Of a stretch of 64,000 bases of DNA, positions 38,402 to 47,826 are shown one piece after another (positions within the stretch are counted from its first letter, which is position 1; each line of letters starts with the position of its first letter). The notes beneath the pieces were generated by a model. The model saw only the letters and a list, made by a program, of their open reading frames with translations, was not told the origin of the DNA and ran no database searches. Source of the stretch: Rickettsiales bacterium UBA4270 (lineage in GTDB: Bacteria > Pseudomonadota > Alphaproteobacteria > Rickettsiales > Deianiraeaceae); assembly GCA_002395105.1 (NCBI GenBank), contig DGWA01000010.1, positions 35,713-99,712 on the forward strand, in the 5' to 3' direction. The position numbers and the translations under genes were made by a program.

Positions 38402-40843
38402 ATGAATGAAGGTAAAAATTTGAACAAAATACCATTTGTTATTGTAAGAGATATTGTTGTATTTCCTAACACAATTGTTCCGATTTTTATTGGTCGCCCA
38501 AGATCGATTGCTGCGCTTAATTTAGCAACAAGCAATGATAGCGATGTTTTTGTTGTTTCTCAAAAAAACAACGACAGTGAAGATGATATAAATGTTTTCG
38601 AACTGCCAAAAGTAGGGACTGTTTGCAAAATTGTGCAGTCAATGACTTTGCCAGATGGTACAATGAAGGTTGTTTTTAATTGTATTCATAGGGCAACTAT
38701 TTTGCAGTATGATGGTTTTTTTTCAGAAGTAGAGATACTAAATGACGATATTGATAACAAAGAATGCATTGTTTTAGCACAAGAAATTCGTGACAACATA
38801 AATAATAATATAACCCTATGTGATAAATTAGGAAGAGAGGTTTGTGATGGTATTACGGCAATAAAAAATCCGAGCGTATTATGCGATGTTGTTGCTTCAA
38901 GAATGGAATGGCAACTAGATTTTAAAATTGATTTGCTTCAAACAGTGGATCTTTGTAGCAGAATGGAAAAAATAATAAAAGTACTTGAAGATGAAGATAA
39001 TTTAAGTCGTTTACAAAAAGAACTGAAACGAAGAACTGATAGAAATATAAACAGAAATAATCGTGAATATTACTTACAAGAACAAATGAGATTAATAAAA
39101 AAAGAATTAGGAGAAAGCGAAAATCCAATGGATGTAAGCGAAAAATATGAGAGAAAAATTGAAGAAAAATTTTTGCCAAAAAAAGTCGCTGATAAAGTTA
39201 GAGAGGAGATTAAGAGATTGAAATATCTTGGAGTTATGTCAAGCGAAGCTGGCGTTATTCGTGGTTATTTGGACACAATTTTCGATCTTCCGTGGATTGA
39301 AAGAAGTGATATAAAGACAGATATAAATTTAGCAGAAGAATATTTGAATAAAAGTCATTATGGAATGGAAAAGGCAAAAGAAAGAATTTTGGAAAGTATT
39401 GCTGTGCAAATAAAAACTGGGGAACAACCAAAAAAAACAATACTGTGTTTATATGGCGCTCCTGGTGTCGGTAAAACAAGCTTAGCCGAAGCTATGGCTA
39501 AAGCAACAGGCCGTGAATTTGTTAAAATAGCTCTAGGAGGAGTTGGCGATGAAGCGGAAATAAGAGGTCATAGAAAAACATATCTTGGTTCTATGCCTGG
39601 TAAGATAATAAATGCAATGAAAAAAGCAAAAACAATAAATCCATTGATATTGCTTGATGAGATTGATAAATTATCAAACGATGGAAGAGGGGATCCAGCA
39701 AGTGCATTATTGGAAGTTTTAGATTATCAACAAAATAGTAAATTTGTAGATCATTACTTAGAAGTTGAATACGATCTTTCGCAAGTTATGTTTGTTGCTA
39801 CTGCGAATAGTTTAAAGATATCATATGCGCTGTTAGATAGACTTGAGGTTATAAAAATACCAAGTTATTTAGAACAGGAAAAATTTTATATTGCAAAAAA
39901 CTTCATAATTCCAAGACAATTTACTGAAAATGGCCTTTCGGAAGACGACTGCAAAATAACAAATGAGTGCATTTCTGATGTAATAAAATACTATACACGA
40001 GAAGCAGGAGTTCGTGATTTGGAACGTAAAATTGGAAAACTTTGCCGTAAAGCAGTTATGGAGAATTTAAAAACAAACGAACAAATAAAAATTGATAAAA
40101 AAAAATTAAAAGAATATTTAGGTGTCAAAAAATATGAACATACAGTGATTGAAAGAAAAGATTTCATTGGTGTTGTTAATGGATTGGCTTATACAGAAGC
40201 TGGTGGAGATATTTTAATGATTGAGGCGGTTAGTCTTCCAAACGGCAAAGGTGATATTAAATTTACTGGCGATCTTGGTAATGTAATGAAAGAAAGTATA
40301 CAAACTGCATTTAGTTTAGTTAAATCAAAAGCAAAAAGTTTCGGGATTGATCCAAATTTTTTCAAAAATAATGACATACACGTCCATGTTCCTGATGGAG
40401 CAACTCCAAAAGATGGACCATCTGCTGGCATCACCATTGTTACGGCGCTTGTGTCTTTGTTGTTAAAAAAAACAGTTTCAAAATATTTAGCAATGACTGG
40501 TGAAATTTCTCTAAGAGGTGCAGTATTGCCAATTGGTGGTTTAAGAGAAAAATTAACGTCCGCAGTGCGTAGTGGAGTAAAAGAAGTAATAATTCCAAAA
40601 GATAATGAAAAAGATCTTGAAGAAATTCCAAAAGATATTTTAAAGAAATTAAAAATTCATTCATGTGATCGTATAGAAAAGGTTATGTCAATAGTTTTTG
40701 ATAGTTTAAAGTATTGTGATTTTAGCGTAATAGTTGAAAAAAAAGTAAACGGTAAAAAAAATAGTACAAAAAACTCAAAATCTGAAAAGAAAAACAACAA
40801 CAATATAGATACAGTAAATACGCAAGAAATAATAACTTTATAA
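38402..40843 (+). CDS. lon: ATP-dependent protease La
   Basis: 813-residue cytoplasmic protease: N-terminal substrate-binding domain (about 8-200), coiled coil, AAA module with Walker A GAPGVGKTS and Walker B LILLDEIDKL, and a C-terminal serine protease domain with the catalytic Ser in DGPSAGITI and Lys in the following GGLREKL region. A Lys/Asn-rich tail of about 35 residues is extra. It is divergent from pgk across 127 bp that hold the TTGCAATTTAT motif on the pgk side and a one-mismatch copy on the lon side. Confidence 0.96.
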   Translation: MNEGKNLNKIPFVIVRDIVVFPNTIVPIFIGRPRSIAALNLATSNDSDVFVVSQKNNDSEDDINVFELPKVGTVCKIVQSMTLPDGTMKVVFNCIHRATILQYDGFFSEVEILNDDIDNKECIVLAQEIRDNINNNITLCDKLGREVCDGITAIKNPSVLCDVVASRMEWQLDFKIDLLQTVDLCSRMEKIIKVLEDEDNLSRLQKELKRRTDRNINRNNREYYLQEQMRLIKKELGESENPMDVSEKYERKIEEKFLPKKVADKVREEIKRLKYLGVMSSEAGVIRGYLDTIFDLPWIERSDIKTDINLAEEYLNKSHYGMEKAKERILESIAVQIKTGEQPKKTILCLYGAPGVGKTSLAEAMAKATGREFVKIALGGVGDEAEIRGHRKTYLGSMPGKIINAMKKAKTINPLILLDEIDKLSNDGRGDPASALLEVLDYQQNSKFVDHYLEVEYDLSQVMFVATANSLKISYALLDRLEVIKIPSYLEQEKFYIAKNFIIPRQFTENGLSEDDCKITNECISDVIKYYTREAGVRDLERKIGKLCRKAVMENLKTNEQIKIDKKKLKEYLGVKKYEHTVIERKDFIGVVNGLAYTEAGGDILMIEAVSLPNGKGDIKFTGDLGNVMKESIQTAFSLVKSKAKSFGIDPNFFKNNDIHVHVPDGATPKDGPSAGITIVTALVSLLLKKTVSKYLAMTGEISLRGAVLPIGGLREKLTSAVRSGVKEVIIPKDNEKDLEEIPKDILKKLKIHSCDRIEKVMSIVFDSLKYCDFSVIVEKKVNGKKNSTKNSKSEKKNNNNIDTVNTQEIITL

Positions 40844-40858
40844 TTTAAACCAATTGTT

Positions 40859-42061
40859 ATGTTTGGTATCTATATTCATTGGCCTTTTTGTTTATCAAAA
40901 TGTATTTATTGTGATTTTAACAGTAGTGTTTTATCTAAAAAAAACGACGATCTTATTTGTTTTCAGAAACAATATTGTGAATGTTGTAAAAAACAATTAT
41001 TATATTTCTCAAAAAAAATACAAAAAAACATATATCAACATGAAATTACTTCTATTTATTTTGGCGGCGGAACGCCTAGTTTATTAAGTCCAGACAACAT
41101 ATCAAGTATACTTTCTGAAATTAATAATTTATTTTGTTTTTCAAAAAAATGCGAAATAACGCTTGAAGCAAATCCAACAAGTTTTGAATTAGATAAATTT
41201 TATCAATTTAGTGATGTAGGAATAAATCGATTATCATTAGGTGTGCAAAGTTTTGATGATAATGAGCTACTGTGGCTGGGAAGAAAACATTCGGTTGAAC
41301 AAGCAATTAATGCAATAGAAAAAATAAAAAATATTTTTTCATATTGGAATTTTGATTTAATTTATGGTCTTCCTAAACAATTATTAAATAAATGGCTTGA
41401 TGAATTAAAACTCGCTCTTTCTTTGAGGCCAAAGCATTTATCTCTTTATACATTGATTGTTGATAAAAAAACTCCGCTTGGAAAGCTTGTAAGCTCCGGA
41501 AATATTGTACCAAAAACAGAAGACGAGCTTTCTATTTTTTATGATGCGACAAATGATTTTATAAAACATGCATATGCTTATAAAAACGAAAGCGAAAAAC
41601 TTAAGCAATATGAGGTTTCTAATTATACAACAGAATGCAATAGAAGTATTCATAATTGTTGTTATTGGAATAGCTATGACTATATAGGAATTGGTCCAAT
41701 GGCGCACGGAAGAATAACGTATAAAAACGAAAAAAGATATGAAACATTATGTAAAAAAAATATCAATAATTGGTTTGCAGATTTAGAAAACAATAGAAAC
41801 GGATTAAGTGTAGAAAAAAAACTTACAGACAAAGAACAAGCAGAAGAAATATTACTCATGGGTCTTAGGATTTGTGATGGCATAGATTTTGCTGATATTT
41901 ACAAAAGATTTCATCTCGATTTAATGAAGTTTTTAAATCAAGATGAACTTGAGTTTTTTGAGAAAAACAATTTTTTATCTTTTAAAGACAGAGTTTTAAA
42001 ACTAAAATATAGTGGGTTAAAGATATTAAATGTAATCTTGGAAAAATTATTAAAACAATAG
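40859..42061 (+). CDS. hemW: Radical SAM protein HemW (heme chaperone, HemN-like)
   Basis: 400 residues with the radical-SAM CLSKCIYC cluster motif near the N-terminus (IHWPFCLSKCIYCDF), the YFGGGTPSLL motif and the HemN C-terminal domain. HemW family members start close to the CxxxCxxC motif, as here, and act as heme chaperones rather than as true coproporphyrinogen dehydrogenases. It follows lon by 15 bp and is probably co-transcribed with it. Confidence 0.86.
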   Translation: MFGIYIHWPFCLSKCIYCDFNSSVLSKKNDDLICFQKQYCECCKKQLLYFSKKIQKNIYQHEITSIYFGGGTPSLLSPDNISSILSEINNLFCFSKKCEITLEANPTSFELDKFYQFSDVGINRLSLGVQSFDDNELLWLGRKHSVEQAINAIEKIKNIFSYWNFDLIYGLPKQLLNKWLDELKLALSLRPKHLSLYTLIVDKKTPLGKLVSSGNIVPKTEDELSIFYDATNDFIKHAYAYKNESEKLKQYEVSNYTTECNRSIHNCCYWNSYDYIGIGPMAHGRITYKNEKRYETLCKKNINNWFADLENNRNGLSVEKKLTDKEQAEEILLMGLRICDGIDFADIYKRFHLDLMKFLNQDELEFFEKNNFLSFKDRVLKLKYSGLKILNVILEKLLKQ

Positions 42062-42071
42062 GCATATATTG

Positions 42072-42099
42072 TTGACTTTTGTGAAAATTTTGGTATTAT
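42072..42099 (+). promoter_or_regulatory. Promoter giving a leaderless transcript
   Basis: TTGACT at 42072-42077, a 16-bp spacer ending in TGG (extended -10) and TATTAT at 42094-42099. The predicted start of transcription coincides with the ATG at 42107. Confidence 0.65.
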
Positions 42100-42106
42100 T
42101 TCCATT

Positions 42107-43072
42107 ATGTTGTTTAGGCAAGAAGAAATTAGAAAAAATTTAAATCAGAAACAACGAGAAAAAAACAAACATAAAAACAACGATGGTCTGGAAGAAATAC
42201 AAGAACTAAATGACTTTATTGGACATTTTCCTAATTTCTTTAATGGAAACTACACTGTTATGAAACATGTTCATAGTGATTGTTATCCGGTACAACATGA
42301 GAGCAAAGACGACAATAGCGAGAATAGTCATAACGATAATAATGATAATGAGAATAATAAAGAAGAAGATAAGAGTAAAATTTCTTTGGTGGCGAACGGA
42401 AAGGATATAGATACAACAAATAAGAATGTTATAAAAGAAGCTAAAAATGAAATATTTAAGATTGAATATCAAAAATCGGTTGATATTTCTGATGGTATTC
42501 CTGAAATAACTTTTAAGAATAGAGAGATGTTCAAAAATCAAGAAAGTTCCGATAATTCTGTCAGTCAAGACCTGAAAAATGGTGTAAAAAAACAATCGAA
42601 AAACGGTACAACAAAACCAGACGTAAGAAACGCAAACCTTTCTCCTCCATACTCTGTCAAAAAGCAATCAGTCAAAACAACACACTCTCCAATCACAAAC
42701 AATCCTTTACCACAACCACAACCAGTGAATAATAAACCAGCAGAAACCAATAAATCAGGTAAAAGCAATAAAGTAAAGGATGATTCAACGCAGAAGCCCA
42801 AGGAGAAAAGCCAAGACAAAAAAATATCAAAAATAAAACATCAAACGTCGAAAAAAAACAAACATAAAACTAAGAAAATAATAAATACTAAGAGCGAATT
42901 AAATAATGAAGATCAAAAAAATCAAACTTCTAATGCTTATATTTATTCGTTAATTGCTTTAGGCGTAATTGTTGTTAGTGTGATTGCGTTCTTTATTTAT
43001 CGCAATTTTGTATCAAATGTAGCTAGTTCGGAAAGCCTTCAAAACTATGCTACAAATTTATTATCTGTTTAA
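42107..43072 (+). CDS. Hypothetical low-complexity protein with a C-terminal membrane anchor
   Basis: 321 residues. The N-terminal 290 are highly charged, Asn/Lys/Ser/Glu-rich and probably disordered, with a Pro-rich patch (PLPQPQPVNNKP) near 200 and Lys-rich runs before the anchor. One transmembrane segment (IYSLIALGVIVVSVIAFFIY) lies near residues 282-302, so the bulk should be on the cytoplasmic side. No family recognised. The promoter is good and predicts a leaderless mRNA, so the gene is probably expressed. It overlaps the nth stop by 4 bp. Confidence 0.6.
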   Translation: MLFRQEEIRKNLNQKQREKNKHKNNDGLEEIQELNDFIGHFPNFFNGNYTVMKHVHSDCYPVQHESKDDNSENSHNDNNDNENNKEEDKSKISLVANGKDIDTTNKNVIKEAKNEIFKIEYQKSVDISDGIPEITFKNREMFKNQESSDNSVSQDLKNGVKKQSKNGTTKPDVRNANLSPPYSVKKQSVKTTHSPITNNPLPQPQPVNNKPAETNKSGKSNKVKDDSTQKPKEKSQDKKISKIKHQTSKKNKHKTKKIINTKSELNNEDQKNQTSNAYIYSLIALGVIVVSVIAFFIYRNFVSNVASSESLQNYATNLLSV

Positions 43073-43746
43073 TTTTTAGAAAGTTTATTTTTATATTGTT
43101 TACAATATTTTTGCAAAATACAATGTTTACATTCTGGGTTGATTGCGCGACAATATTTTCTTCCAAATGGAATTAATAGGTTGTTTATTTGTCTATGAAG
43201 TGATTGTGGTATATGTTTTATTAATTGTCTTTCAGTTTTTATTGGGTTTTTTGCATTAGCTAGTCCTAAACGATTAGATACACGAAAAACATGCGTATCT
43301 ACGGCTATTCTTTGTTTTTCAAAATAAATGCTAAGTATTAAATTTGCTGTTTTTCGTCCTACTCCAGCAAGAGATATTAAATGTTCAAAACTATTTGGTA
43401 CTTTTCCATTAAAACGCTCTATTAATTGTTGGCTCATTTTTACTATATATTTACTTTTCATATTATGGTAGTTTATCGATTTTATATACTTGTTAATTTC
43501 CTTTTCCCCGAGTTTTATAGCATCTTCTGGTTTAATTAAAACTTTAAATAATTCATCAACAACATTGTTAACACTTTTGTCTGTTGCTTGTGCGGAAAGC
43601 ATAATTGCAACTAAAAGCTGATAGCTATTATTATAACTTAACTCTGTCTGGATTTTTGTACCAAAATTCTTAGAAAGTAATTTAAAAATCCTATAAATAT
43701 TCTTACGATTATTTTTTACAGAATAATATAAATTATCTTTTTGCAT
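43069..43746 (-). CDS. nth: Endonuclease III
   Basis: Base-excision repair glycosylase/AP lyase for oxidised pyrimidines. It has the helix-hairpin-helix LAGVGRKTANLIL with the catalytic lysine, the catalytic aspartate in VDTHVFRV, and the four-cysteine Fe-S loop (CRAINPECKHCILQKYC). The open frame extends to 43806, but the extra 20 residues overlap skp and are not typical, so I use the Met at 43746 (MQKDNLYYSV). It overlaps the end of skp by 14 bp, indicating co-transcription. Confidence 0.92.
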   Translation of the reverse strand: MQKDNLYYSVKNNRKNIYRIFKLLSKNFGTKIQTELSYNNSYQLLVAIMLSAQATDKSVNNVVDELFKVLIKPEDAIKLGEKEINKYIKSINYHNMKSKYIVKMSQQLIERFNGKVPNSFEHLISLAGVGRKTANLILSIYFEKQRIAVDTHVFRVSNRLGLANAKNPIKTERQLIKHIPQSLHRQINNLLIPFGRKYCRAINPECKHCILQKYCKQYKNKLSKN

Positions 43747-44332
43747 CTTCTCCCGATGCTTTGTCGAATTCATTTTCAGCAGCTTTATATATTTTTGCGT
43801 AGCCAATTGTTTTTGATATTTTATTTAATTTACTAAGTATTTTTCCAGTAATATCATTAAACTTATCATTGTTAATATATAAAACACTATCTAATGCAAT
43901 TACTAAATCATAACTATTGCTGTTTGCAATAGCATTTATTGCTTTTTTTATGTTTTTGTTTATTTCTATAAGTGAATCCATTCTTGCTTTTTCAAAGATT
44001 TTTTCATAACGATTAGCTTTATTTTGAAACTTTTGGTATTCAATTTCTAACTGTTGCGCGTCTTTTTGTAGTTGTTGTGCGGATTTAATAGATCTTTTAC
44101 TTTCTAGTGCTTTAAATCGTTGTTCGAGACTTCCTTTCTCTCTTAAAAGTTCTTGTCGAATTTCTTTTTCTTTTGCTGACATTTTTTTTTCTAAATCATG
44201 CGATACATATGATTCATTTTCTATTTTTCTCATATCTATGGTTGCAATCTTTATCTTCTCTCCAGTTGCGGCATTGGATACGTTTGCTAATAAACAAAAA
44301 ACAATAGCGACTATGTATATTCCTCTTTTCAT
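43733..44332 (-). CDS. skp: Periplasmic chaperone Skp (OmpH family)
   Basis: 199 residues with a Sec signal peptide (cleavage likely after VSNA), then the OmpH core: an N-terminal strand (IKIATIDMRKI), a long coiled-coil hairpin rich in Lys, Glu and Gln (about 50-140), and a C-terminal strand region (NSYDLVIALDSVLYIN). Skp escorts unfolded outer-membrane proteins. The usual neighbours bamA and lpxD are absent. A TTGACA lies about 30 nt upstream of the start. Confidence 0.85.
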   Translation of the reverse strand: MKRGIYIVAIVFCLLANVSNAATGEKIKIATIDMRKIENESYVSHDLEKKMSAKEKEIRQELLREKGSLEQRFKALESKRSIKSAQQLQKDAQQLEIEYQKFQNKANRYEKIFEKARMDSLIEINKNIKKAINAIANSNSYDLVIALDSVLYINNDKFNDITGKILSKLNKISKTIGYAKIYKAAENEFDKASGEDAKR

Positions 44333-44387
44333 AAAAAAAACAACATGAGTTAATGAATATTTTTTTTAATGTCAAGTATGTTAATTT

Positions 44388-44416
44388 TTGACAATTAAAA
44401 TAACAATACTTATCTT
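44388..44416 (+). promoter_or_regulatory. Promoter for tRNA-Arg
   Basis: TTGACA at 44388-44393 and TATCTT at 44411-44416 with a 17-bp spacer. The start of transcription would be about 1-3 nt before the mature tRNA 5' end. Confidence 0.65.
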
Positions 44417-44423
44417 TATCTGC

Positions 44424-44497
44424 GCGCTAGTAGCTCAGCTGGATAGAGCGACAACCTCCTAAGTTGTAGGTCGGACGTTCGAGTCGTCTCTGGCGCA
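44424..44497 (+). tRNA. tRNA-Arg (CCU)
   Basis: 74 nt folding into a full cloverleaf: acceptor GCGCTAG with CTGGCGC (one G-U), anticodon stem ACAAC/GTTGT with loop CTCCTAA giving anticodon CCU, T-loop TTCGAGT. The CCA end is not encoded. Confidence 0.95.
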
Positions 44498-44552
44498 CAC
44501 AACGTCAAATAATGTTGATATTTATTTTAATTTATTTTTTAGTATTTATTAG

Positions 44553-46151
44553 ATGATACCAAAAAAGACAAAAACAGAGGATTTAGATGCGCAGATAAAT
44601 AGTGATATAACTAAGGCGCATAATGCGCAGGAAGAGCAAAAGAAAAAAATTGGCAAAAATAGACCGAGATTAGCGCAAGCTGTCACAAGTAAGTATTTAA
44701 AAATTTTTATTTTATTGATATTTTTCTTAGTTATTGGATATAAAATGTTTTTCGCTCCAACGCCAAATGAACCAAGAAAGAAAAGAATAACAAAAAATAA
44801 AGTCATAAAAAAAAGCAATAACAAAGAAATAGAACAGCAGCGTTTTGCGGATAAACCAATTTATAAATCTTCGAGCGGTGAGGTTTATAAAGAAAAACCA
44901 GATAGTAAATCAGTTGTTTCTTTTGATTCACAGACTATATCTAATTCTGAAAGTCTTGGTAGTGTGTCTGTGCCTAAGTTAAATATTCCATCTGTACCAA
45001 CGTTGCCGACTATTGATAAAATATCGTTAAAAGAAGGACAAAGCAGTGAGAATGAAAAAGAAAAACAAGAAAAGCAAGAAAAACAATCAAAAAAAAAAGA
45101 AATTGATATTGATGGTAAAAAAGATGTCGTGACAGTAAAAAAAATAAAGAAGAAAATCAGAGATTCAAATGGAAATATAAAAATAGTTGAAGTTGATGTT
45201 GAAGTTGATAAAAATGGTAATATTATCAAAGAAAATGAAATGAATGATGGAAGTGAAAAAAGTATATCAATATTTGGTAATAAAACAAATATTAAGGCAA
45301 AAAAAAATCATCCTATAAGCAATGAACTTAGTTTAAATGCTCTTGATGAAATGTTTGTTCTTAACGGGAAAGGATTTTCAGGTCAACAAAAAAATAGTAA
45401 AGTATCTAGTAATAATAGAAAAGATTTTATTGTATTTGATAGCGCTGGTATTAATGAAAAAGAAGTGCTGACTGAAGAACGAGACACAAACGTTAGTAAA
45501 ATATCAAATCCCGAAAATACAATTATAGCCGGGAAAGTTATGGAAGCGACGCTTGAAACAGCAATTGTTTCTGAATCGGAAGGAACTGTTAGTGCTGTGA
45601 TGTCAAGAGATGTGTATGGTGAAAGCGGAAGAAAAATATTAATTCCAAAAGGCTCAAGATTATATGGTAGTTATACAACTGTTGCAACGGTTACTCAAAC
45701 TCGTTTATTATTGACTTGGACAAAAATAGTTCGTCCAGATAACGTTGTTATCACGATTAACGCTGATACGTACGATCAGGGCGGCAAAAAAGGTATTGAA
45801 GGCGATATTAATACTCGATATGGAGAGTTGTTTAAAAATTCGTTGCTTTATTCGTTTATTACGCTTGGTACTGCGGTTGCGATTGAAAAAATTGCTGGGA
45901 TAAAAGGACAAACAAGTATCGTTGCTGGAAATGGAACATCTGTGACAAATACATCGCCAGCAAATGCGGCAGCCACGAGTGTTATAGAAACTGCTCAAGA
46001 TATTGCTGAAAAAATGACGAAAGGGTTGCCAAACAATTTAAACCCTATTATATCAATTCGGCAAGGAATGCTTTTGAAAGTAGTTTCAAAGGTAGATGTA
46101 GTTGTACCGGAAGAATACAAGAGAGAGGGTGGATTAAGCGCAATTGATTAA
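44553..46151 (+). CDS. virB10: VirB10/TrbI-like type IV secretion protein
   Basis: 532 residues. A charged cytoplasmic head of about 48 residues, one membrane segment (IFILLIFFLVIGYKMFF) and a long Lys/Ser/Glu-rich periplasmic linker lead to the VirB10 C-terminal domain (from about 325). The domain shows GTVSAVMSRDVYGESGRKI, then ILIPKGSRLYGSY and the LLLTWTKIVRPDNV segment. VirB10 spans both membranes in the type IV secretion core. No virB8, virB9 or virB11 is beside it, so it is either one piece of a dispersed system, as in Rickettsiales, or a remnant. It starts 55 bp after tRNA-Arg. Confidence 0.88.
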   Translation: MIPKKTKTEDLDAQINSDITKAHNAQEEQKKKIGKNRPRLAQAVTSKYLKIFILLIFFLVIGYKMFFAPTPNEPRKKRITKNKVIKKSNNKEIEQQRFADKPIYKSSSGEVYKEKPDSKSVVSFDSQTISNSESLGSVSVPKLNIPSVPTLPTIDKISLKEGQSSENEKEKQEKQEKQSKKKEIDIDGKKDVVTVKKIKKKIRDSNGNIKIVEVDVEVDKNGNIIKENEMNDGSEKSISIFGNKTNIKAKKNHPISNELSLNALDEMFVLNGKGFSGQQKNSKVSSNNRKDFIVFDSAGINEKEVLTEERDTNVSKISNPENTIIAGKVMEATLETAIVSESEGTVSAVMSRDVYGESGRKILIPKGSRLYGSYTTVATVTQTRLLLTWTKIVRPDNVVITINADTYDQGGKKGIEGDINTRYGELFKNSLLYSFITLGTAVAIEKIAGIKGQTSIVAGNGTSVTNTSPANAAATSVIETAQDIAEKMTKGLPNNLNPIISIRQGMLLKVVSKVDVVVPEEYKREGGLSAID

Positions 46152-46265
46152 ATGACCTTAAGAGCTGTTTATGTAATTCTAAATTATAGTTATAAGAATA
46201 TGTAGCAAAAGGTTAAAGTAAAAAGTATTGCAATTTATATTTTTTTACTCACAACGATTGTTGTT

Positions 46266-46339
46266 GGCCGGATAGCAAAGTTGGTCTAATGCAGAGGATT
46301 GCAAATCCTTGATCATGGGTTCGAATCCCATTCTGGCCT
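46266..46339 (+). tRNA. tRNA-Cys (GCA)
   Basis: 74 nt cloverleaf with acceptor GGCCGGA/TCTGGCC, anticodon stem AGGAT/ATCCT with loop TGCAA around anticodon GCA, T-stem ATGGG/CCCAT and discriminator U, as expected for tRNA-Cys. CCA is not encoded. The TTGCAATTTAT motif lies 27 nt upstream of the 5' end. Confidence 0.95.
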
Positions 46340-46351
46340 CGCTTTTATAAT

Positions 46352-47812
46352 ATGTTTAAACGATTTTGTAAAAAAAAAATATCAGTATTTATTATTTTTG
46401 CAGTCATTTGTTCTGCTGTTGTTTATTTAAAAAATAATAGTATAAATCATAATAAAAGTACTGGCGAGAATGTGTTGCAAGTAGCAACAGATACTCCGTT
46501 TATCCCTTTTGAATTTGTTGAAAACGGAAAGATTGTTGGAATTGATATGGATATTCTTGATGCAATTTCTAAAGAAACTGGATTGAAATTTAAGATCAAC
46601 GAAATGTCTTTTAGTTCTATTATAGCAAGTTTAAATAATAAAAAAGTTGATATTGCTATCGCAGGAATGGGTATAACAGAAGAAAGAAAAAAACAGGTTG
46701 ATTTTTCAAGTGCCTATTTTGAAGCAAACTTTGCTCTTTTAAGTAAGAAAAAAGTTAATTTTAAATCGTTAGATGAACTTATTGATAAGACAGTTGTTGT
46801 TCAAACAGGGACTACAATGTATGATTTTTTAGTAAACTACAATAAAACTCATCCGATTGATAAGCAGATAAAAATACACGCACTTGATAGTAATGCAATA
46901 GGGATTGAAATGCTTATACGCGGAAAAGCGGATGCGTTGCTAGCCGAAGAGCTACAAGGAAAAGCTTATGCAAAAATGCATAGAGAATTGGTGTATGCTA
47001 AAATTTATAGCAAAAATAGTGGTTATGCAATTGCTTTGCAAAAAAAATCACCTTATACAAAAACAATAGATAATGCAATTAAAAAACTAAAACAAGATGG
47101 AACAATTGACAAAATTATTGAAAAATGGGAACAAAAGTATATTAGTGAAACTATAAGACAAAACAAAAAACAGGAATACATAAATTCGTTGTTTTTAATA
47201 TTCAAAGGTAGTTTTGTAACAGCTCAGTACGCATTATCATCTATTATATGTGGTCTTATTCTTGCTTTATTTTTGTCGCTTTTGATGTATTCTGGTTCAA
47301 AAAGTTTGTTTTATTTTGTAAAAGCATATGTATCAATTATTCGTGGAACTCCAATGTTGCTACAAATGAGTTTTGTATATTTTGGTTTATCAAATTTAAT
47401 AGGCATAGATTTATCTGTTTTTACATCTGCCGTGATTGCTTTATCGTTTAATTCAGCCGGATATGTTGTTGAAATAATAAGAAGCGGAGTTCAGATGATA
47501 GATAAAGGTCAATTTGAAGCATGTAAAAGCCTTAATTTAAGTAAATATCAAGCCGTAAAAGATGTTTATATTCCACAAGTTGTAAATAATATTTTTCCAG
47601 CGTTAATAAATGAATTTATTTCTCTTATAAAAGAAAGTTCAATTGTTTCAATATTTGGTGGTTATGAAATTATGAAAATGACCAATATAGTGATAGCTGA
47701 ATATTATTCATATTTTATTCCATTAATGATAGCTGGTTTATCGTATTATATGATGACATTTGTGCTTGAATTATTAGCTCATTGGTGGGAAAAAAAATGT
47801 AGATATTGTTAA
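46352..47812 (+). CDS. Fused amino-acid binding protein and ABC permease (PAAT family)
   Basis: 486 residues. After an N-terminal membrane anchor (about 10-27), residues 45-265 form a type II periplasmic-binding domain (VATDTPFIPFEFVENGKIVG, then an ISETI-preceding hinge). Residues 285-480 form the permease with about five membrane segments and the EAA loop EACKSLNLSKYQAVKDVYIPQ. Fusions of this sort tether the receptor to the transporter. The ATPase partner is probably the glnQ-like gene at 13302-14066. It begins 12 nt after tRNA-Cys, so the two are likely on one transcript. Substrate is probably glutamine, arginine or another polar amino acid. Confidence 0.88.
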   Translation: MFKRFCKKKISVFIIFAVICSAVVYLKNNSINHNKSTGENVLQVATDTPFIPFEFVENGKIVGIDMDILDAISKETGLKFKINEMSFSSIIASLNNKKVDIAIAGMGITEERKKQVDFSSAYFEANFALLSKKKVNFKSLDELIDKTVVVQTGTTMYDFLVNYNKTHPIDKQIKIHALDSNAIGIEMLIRGKADALLAEELQGKAYAKMHRELVYAKIYSKNSGYAIALQKKSPYTKTIDNAIKKLKQDGTIDKIIEKWEQKYISETIRQNKKQEYINSLFLIFKGSFVTAQYALSSIICGLILALFLSLLMYSGSKSLFYFVKAYVSIIRGTPMLLQMSFVYFGLSNLIGIDLSVFTSAVIALSFNSAGYVVEIIRSGVQMIDKGQFEACKSLNLSKYQAVKDVYIPQVVNNIFPALINEFISLIKESSIVSIFGGYEIMKMTNIVIAEYYSYFIPLMIAGLSYYMMTFVLELLAHWWEKKCRYC

Positions 47813-47826
47813 AATTTATTATATTT

